Assembly: GCA_002083565.1 (NCBI GenBank)
Contig: MSXM01000038.1
Span: forward strand, 6,559-15,465
Source: Nitrospira sp. ST-bin4
GTDB lineage: Bacteria > Nitrospirota > Nitrospiria > Nitrospirales > Nitrospiraceae
Direction of reading: 5' to 3'
Length of the DNA: 8,907 bases
Below the pieces are notes generated by a model. It did not search any database, was not told where the DNA came from, and was given only the letters and a program-made list of their open reading frames with translations. How positions within the stretch are numbered: the stretch's first letter is position 1; the number at the start of each line of letters is the position of its first letter. This document shows, piece by piece, positions 5,504-8,907 of the stretch. The translations under genes and the position numbers were made by a program.

Positions 5504-6901
5504 TTACGCGGCGATCTGTTCAAGGATGCTGCGGAGGGCCTGGGCGAATTCCCCCCCGGTGCGATAGCGGCGCACGGGATCTTTCTGAAGCGCACAGGTC
5601 ACGACGTCTTGAATGAGGGGAGGGAGATTGGCGCGGACCGCCGACAAGCGGAGCGGCGGTGTATGGGTGATCGCATAGAGCAGGGCGGAGAGGTTGTCGG
5701 CCCTGAAGGGCGGGTGGCCGGTCAGAAGTTCGAACATCACGACGCCGAGCGAATAGACATCGGATCGCCCGTCCACTTTTTTTCCGGCGATCTGTTCCGG
5801 TGACATGTAGGTGGGAGTGCCCAGCACGGTTTCGGTCTTGGTCCTTGCCGACGACGCCATCGTGGCAATGCCGAAATCCATGACTTTCACGACGTGGTCG
5901 GTCGTCAACATGATATTGGCCGGCTTGATGTCTCGATGGACGACGCCCTGTCGATGGGCGTAATCCATTGCATCGGCGACGGTGGCCAGAATCGGGAGCA
6001 GCTTGCTTACAGCCATGAGATTAGGCGTGTGTGTCCACTCCTTGAGTGTTGAGCCCTGAAGCAATTCCATTGCGATGTAGACCAGATGGTCCTCTTCGCC
6101 GGCATCGTAAATTGTGACGATGTTCGGATGAGACAGGCGGCCGGTCGACTCGGCTTCTCGGAAAAACCGAGTTTTGATTTCCTGCAATTTGTCATCGGCA
6201 TCAATTTTGTCGAGCCGCATTGTCTTGATGGCGACAAACCGCTGAATCGTGGGATCTTTTCCCAGGTAGACGACGCCCATCGCTCCTCGTCCCAATTCTT
6301 TAAGGACCCGGTATCGGCCGAGCGTGCTCGGAGGATTTTTGTTGGCATTAAGAATGGCGGCGCCGGCCTCTATTTCGCCGCTGGATTCATCCGGCTGTAC
6401 CTCTCTGTGTTCGTCCTCGGCTGAGGCCGATTCGTCGCTGTCCTCTTCCGGCGTGGACGCAGAAAAGAAACGGTGGAGCGCGTCAAAATTCAGCAGCCAG
6501 GCGGCGGTAGCCCAGAGGGCCATCAATGCGAGACTTGCGGTGTACGCGATGGCGTAGCGCTGCGATCCGATCTGTTCAATGAGCGAGAGTCCCGCCACAC
6601 GGAGTGTTTTGTCTGTTGCGATCAGCACGAATATGGAAGTGAGCGGCAGGACGAGCGTACGAATGAACGAAAAGCCCTGGCCGTTGTCCGGCATCCGTCG
6701 ATATCCGCGGAGCGAGAGGATGCAGAGAGTCGCCAGCCCGCTTCCCTCAACGACCAGGCGAACGGTCTGCGCACCGTCCAGGCCGAACAGCGTGAGAGAA
6801 ACCGCCTGTGCGGCCGGCAGCTTGCTCAATGCCGGACCGACAAGAAGGACAAAGAGAACGACGACAAGATATTGGAGTGTCCAGCTGGATGCGTTGATCA
6901 T
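5504..6901 (-). CDS. Membrane Ser/Thr protein kinase with N-terminal membrane domain (PknB-type catalytic domain)
   Basis: The protein has 465 residues. Four hydrophobic segments lie at about 8-26, 46-64, 79-97 and 116-137. An acidic linker follows (150-180, rich in Glu, Asp and Ser), then a complete Hanks-type kinase at about 197-462. Catalytic marks: glycine loop GRGAMG 204-209; VAIK with Lys226; Glu249; HRDIKPAN 322-329 with Asp324 and Asn329; DFG 342-344; GTPTYMSPEQ 361-370 (activation segment end); and Asp381 in RSDVYSLG. All key residues are present, so it should be active, phosphorylating Ser/Thr in the cytoplasm. Bacterial kinases of this type usually carry the kinase domain first and sensor regions after it; here the membrane domain comes first. 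The short loops suggest a sensor buried in the membrane rather than a large external domain. The start at ATG 6901 is preferred over TTG 6928, which lies upstream of the predicted transcription start. Its substrates are unknown. Confidence 0.9.
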   Translation of the reverse strand: MINASSWTLQYLVVVLFVLLVGPALSKLPAAQAVSLTLFGLDGAQTVRLVVEGSGLATLCILSLRGYRRMPDNGQGFSFIRTLVLPLTSIFVLIATDKTLRVAGLSLIEQIGSQRYAIAYTASLALMALWATAAWLLNFDALHRFFSASTPEEDSDESASAEDEHREVQPDESSGEIEAGAAILNANKNPPSTLGRYRVLKELGRGAMGVVYLGKDPTIQRFVAIKTMRLDKIDADDKLQEIKTRFFREAESTGRLSHPNIVTIYDAGEEDHLVYIAMELLQGSTLKEWTHTPNLMAVSKLLPILATVADAMDYAHRQGVVHRDIKPANIMLTTDHVVKVMDFGIATMASSARTKTETVLGTPTYMSPEQIAGKKVDGRSDVYSLGVVMFELLTGHPPFRADNLSALLYAITHTPPLRLSAVRANLPPLIQDVVTCALQKDPVRRYRTGGEFAQALRSILEQIAA

Positions 6902-6928
6902 GGATGTGTGAGTTTCAAGACTGATCAA

Positions 6929-6956
6929 AGTCTAGCGGATAGTGGAGGGGAGTCAA
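6929..6956 (-). promoter_or_regulatory. Probable kinase gene promoter
   Basis: On the minus strand TTGACT (plus 6951-6956) and TAGACT (plus 6929-6934) are 16 bp apart, matching sigma-70 hexamers at 5 and 4 of 6 positions. It lies in the 89-bp gap after the PHP gene and would start RNA near 6922, about 20 nt upstream of the ATG at 6901. This suggests the kinase has its own transcription unit rather than only reading through from the folB region. Confidence 0.4.
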
Positions 6957-6990
6957 CGAATAGCAGGAAAGTCGCAGACGGCGTATCCGC

Positions 6991-7839
6991 TCAACGCTGG
7001 GCAGCCGTATTCCTCAGCTTGTCGAGTAGTGATCCAGGAACATGCAGCGTGCCCTTGCCGATACCGACATCGATATCGGGTTTGGTGAGGCCGTGGAAAT
7101 CGCTCCCGCCGGTCACGAGTAAGTCCAGCTGCTTGGCCAATGCCAAGTACTCGCGTGTTTGCCGCGGGGTGTGCGTGCTGTAATGGACCTCCACGCCGTC
7201 CAGACCATCGGCTTTGAGCTGGCGGACCAGATCCGTCAATGTGCCGTCCGTGGGTTTCACCCAGGTCGGGTGGGCGAGGACCGGGAGCCCCTTGGCTTCC
7301 CTGATCCACTGCATCGCGTCTGAGGGAGTCGGCAGTTCACGCGGAACGTAAGCTGGTCGCCCGTCGGCCAGCCATAGGTCGAACGCTTCCTTGGCCGAGG
7401 CGACGACGCCTTTCTCCATCAAGACCCTCGCAATATGCGGCCGTCCAACGGAATCGGTGCCGGCCAGTGCGCGGACCTCTTCATAGGTGATCGCGATACC
7501 CGCCGCTTGCAATCGCTCGATGATTTTCGGATTGCGGCGGTGGCGGCTATCCCGAAGACGAGCAAGCCGTTCGTTCAGTCGTGCATCTTGGTAATCAAGA
7601 AAATATCCAAGAATATGCAATTCTGACGTTCCGATGATCGAGCTGATTTCAATGCCGGGAATGACGTCGATCCCATGCTCCTGTCCGGCCAGAGTGGCTT
7701 CGAGTATTCCTGTCGTAATGTCATGATCGGTAATGGCCAGGGCTGTGACGCCGGCCCTGTGCGCGAGATCAATCACTTCAGTCGGGGTGAAGCTTCCATC
7801 CGAATGAGTGGTGTGCAGGTGGAGGTCCAGACGGCTCAT
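6991..7839 (-). CDS. PHP-domain phosphoesterase, RNase AM / TrpH (YciV) type
   Basis: The protein has 282 residues, close to the roughly 290 of E. coli RNase AM (YciV), a 5'-3' exonuclease that processes rRNA 5' ends; close relatives are 3',5'-nucleoside bisphosphate phosphatases. The PHP metal motifs are all present: DLHLHTTHSDG at 5-15 (His7, His9, Asp14), ITDHD at 36-40, GIEIS with Glu64, ELHILGY with His75, GRPHIA with His135, LAHP with His190 and GGSDFHG with Asp247 and His249. It should act in the cytoplasm with two or three divalent metals. The start is ATG 7839, which overlaps the upstream FolB-methyltransferase stop in an ATGA, so translation is likely coupled; a longer frame to 7989 would lie inside that upstream gene. 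Whether its substrate is RNA ends or small bisphosphates cannot be decided from sequence alone. Confidence 0.88.
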   Translation of the reverse strand: MSRLDLHLHTTHSDGSFTPTEVIDLAHRAGVTALAITDHDITTGILEATLAGQEHGIDVIPGIEISSIIGTSELHILGYFLDYQDARLNERLARLRDSRHRRNPKIIERLQAAGIAITYEEVRALAGTDSVGRPHIARVLMEKGVVASAKEAFDLWLADGRPAYVPRELPTPSDAMQWIREAKGLPVLAHPTWVKPTDGTLTDLVRQLKADGLDGVEVHYSTHTPRQTREYLALAKQLDLLVTGGSDFHGLTKPDIDVGIGKGTLHVPGSLLDKLRNTAAQR

Positions 7840-8777
7840 GTCGATGGACCTGAACGCGTTGGTTTGCGGGCCAGGAGCTGCGCGGTGTAGACCAGGTTGG
7901 AAGGCTGGTTTCCCGGATGGCCACCCTCGTCGTAATGGAGAATCTGAAGTCCGGAGGAGAGGCGCAGTAATTCGTTGGGCGTCAGGCAAAACTCCCAGCG
8001 TTTCGGGTGTTGATGGTGAAAGTAATTGTCGATAGTAAAGGTTTCATAGACCAGGATGCCGCCCGGCTTCAGTGCGTCGATGAGCGAGGGGAACAACGAC
8101 CGATGGAGGTAGAAGAAGACGACGATCACGTCGTAGGCCTCTTTCCCCAGGTCGGGGTCAAAAGGCGCCGGCTGTTCGAGGTCGAGCGCTCGTGTCGTGA
8201 TAGTGTGGTATGCGCGGCTCTTTGCCGCTGCCGCGAGTTGCGCCAAGGCGTTCTCGTCACGGTCGATGGCATCGACCTGATAGCCGTGCGAGGCGAGGAA
8301 CAGGGAGTGGCGGCCCTGTCCGGCTGCCACATCAAGTGCTTTGCCCTTTGGAAGCCGGTGCAGTTGTTCGACAAGAAACCGGGAAGGGACAAGGCCTGTG
8401 TGCTGGAATTGTTGTGCCGGTCTTGTGCGTTCAACGGTCACTCCGACTGAGCCGGTGACCGCAGTGATCGGAGGGTGGAGCTTCCGCACCCAGAGCTTGA
8501 CATGCGCAATAGGGAATTCGTCGAGAAGCATCGCAGTGAGCCGCTCTGCCAGGGTTTCCAACAGACTGGAGTCCTGAGCCGTTCCTACCTCTACTACGCG
8601 TTGCACCACTCTGGCATAGTCGATGGTATGGGCCAGATCGTCCGAGACCCCTGCAGATTCCAGACGGTAGGGCATTTCGATATCCACAGCCAGCGGTTGC
8701 GGACGGGACCGCTCCTCCGGCGTCACACCGCAGCGTCCTCGGAATTCCAATCGTTTGATCACGATGTGATCAGGCAT
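7836..8777 (-). CDS. folB: Fusion of dihydroneopterin aldolase (FolB) and class I SAM-dependent methyltransferase
   Basis: The protein has 313 residues in two domains. Residues 1-118 match FolB, which splits 7,8-dihydroneopterin to 6-hydroxymethyl-dihydropterin and glycolaldehyde in folate synthesis: GVTPEER with Glu22, DDLAHTIDY with Tyr54, SLLETLAERL with Glu74, and VRKLHPP with the expected catalytic Lys99. A linker of only about ten residues leads to residues 130-305, a Rossmann methyltransferase of the TehB-like broad group: ALDVAAGQGRHSLFLA (147-162) binds SAM, VDAIDRD (168-174) carries the acidic ribose-binding residue, LKPGGILVYETF (236-247) is the post-IV block. No stop or frame change separates the domains. 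Free-standing FolB is about 120 residues, so this is about 190 longer. The ATG at 8777 fits family N-termini; no ribosome binding site is seen. The methyl acceptor is unknown. The gene overlaps the PHP gene by 4 bp. Confidence 0.88.
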   Translation of the reverse strand: MPDHIVIKRLEFRGRCGVTPEERSRPQPLAVDIEMPYRLESAGVSDDLAHTIDYARVVQRVVEVGTAQDSSLLETLAERLTAMLLDEFPIAHVKLWVRKLHPPITAVTGSVGVTVERTRPAQQFQHTGLVPSRFLVEQLHRLPKGKALDVAAGQGRHSLFLASHGYQVDAIDRDENALAQLAAAAKSRAYHTITTRALDLEQPAPFDPDLGKEAYDVIVVFFYLHRSLFPSLIDALKPGGILVYETFTIDNYFHHQHPKRWEFCLTPNELLRLSSGLQILHYDEGGHPGNQPSNLVYTAQLLARKPTRSGPST

Positions 8778-8782
8778 GCGGT

Positions 8783-8812
8783 ATTGTCGAGGAGCGGACT
8801 TCGGACTGTCAA
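8783..8812 (-). promoter_or_regulatory. Probable folB-methyltransferase promoter, leaderless
   Basis: On the minus strand an exact TTGACA (plus 8807-8812) is followed after 18 bp by GACAAT (plus 8783-8788). The -10 ends 5 nt before the ATG at 8777, so RNA would begin at or next to the start codon. No ribosome binding site is present, in agreement with a leaderless message. Confidence 0.45.
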
Positions 8813-8859
8813 GCGGAGAGGAATGCGTGACTCTTACGCGACAGGGCCGGTTGGATCGA

Positions 8860-8907
8860 TCACACGAAATAGCGGCTGGTATCGAACTTGTGTTCGGCGT
8901 TATCGAT
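8860..8907 (-). CDS. Possible partial gene, C-terminal 15 codons only
   Basis: On the minus strand one frame is open from the window edge and ends at a TGA (8862-8860), giving a mixed, protein-like tail IDNAEHKFDTSRYFV. If real it is the 3' end of an upstream gene in the same direction as the FolB fusion, 82 bp before that gene's ATG. It is too short to assign and may be chance. Confidence 0.25.
   Translation of the reverse strand: MDNAEHKFDTSRYFV

Noticed and set aside
5474..5511. Bulged inverted repeat (ccgcgt...acgcgg) at the kinase stop codon
   Set aside because: The stem is interrupted by a 5-nt bulge, overlaps the end of the coding region and has no T-run, so it is not strong enough to call a terminator.
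6902..6928. TTG start at 6928 adding nine residues to the kinase
   Set aside because: The predicted transcription start near 6922 lies downstream of it, no ribosome binding site is seen, and the ATG at 6901 directly precedes the first membrane helix.
6473..7183. Plus-strand open frame of 236 codons across the kinase and PHP genes
   Set aside because: It spans two genes and their intergenic promoter on the opposite strand and has no protein-like features.
8823..8907. Plus-strand ATG preceded by ggagagga, open to the right edge
   Set aside because: The purine stretch abuts the ATG too closely, the peptide is short and Arg-rich, and it would overlap the -35 region of the folB promoter.

Overview
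The window carries eight protein-coding genes at moderately high G+C. The gene content and the short intergenic repeats are what I would expect from a Nitrospira-like bacterium (Nitrospirota). That placement is inference from memory of such genomes, since no rRNA or other decisive marker is present. No tRNA, rRNA, CRISPR array, transposase or phage gene is visible.

Left part (1-3491): bases 1-130 hold no gene I can support. A perfect 22-bp inverted repeat (131-179) follows, then on the minus strand a membrane-anchored Pro/Ala-rich protein with a C-terminal SH3-like domain (209-979). An intergenic repeat copy (1134-1230) separates it from an adenosylcobalamin-dependent (class II) ribonucleotide reductase gene, nrdJ (1239-2987, minus). 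A 90-bp divergent intergenic region separates nrdJ from a YjbQ/UPF0047 protein (3078-3491, plus). Both genes appear to have -10 boxes only 9 nt from their ATG, which suggests leaderless or nearly leaderless mRNAs.

Middle (3492-5503): a second copy of the repeat (3514-3610) is followed by an unrecognised acidic soluble protein (3764-4777, plus) and a small membrane-anchored protein with four C-terminal cysteines (4907-5323, plus). A repeat-derived hairpin (5349-5429) lies in the convergent gap before the next gene.

Right part (5504-8907), all minus strand: transcription runs from an unusual fusion of dihydroneopterin aldolase (FolB) to a class I SAM-dependent methyltransferase (7836-8777) into a PHP-domain phosphoesterase of the RNase AM/TrpH type (6991-7839). 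These two overlap by 4 bp (ATGA). After 89 bp and a probable new promoter comes a Ser/Thr protein kinase with four predicted N-terminal membrane segments and a C-terminal catalytic domain (5504-6901). A possible 15-codon gene tail lies at the right edge.

Most genes are housekeeping: deoxyribonucleotide synthesis, folate synthesis, RNA or nucleotide turnover and signalling. I see no defence or mobile system. The items most worth a second look are the FolB-methyltransferase fusion and its coupling to the PHP enzyme, the two interspersed repeat families, the apparently leaderless promoters, and the two unrecognised plus-strand genes.
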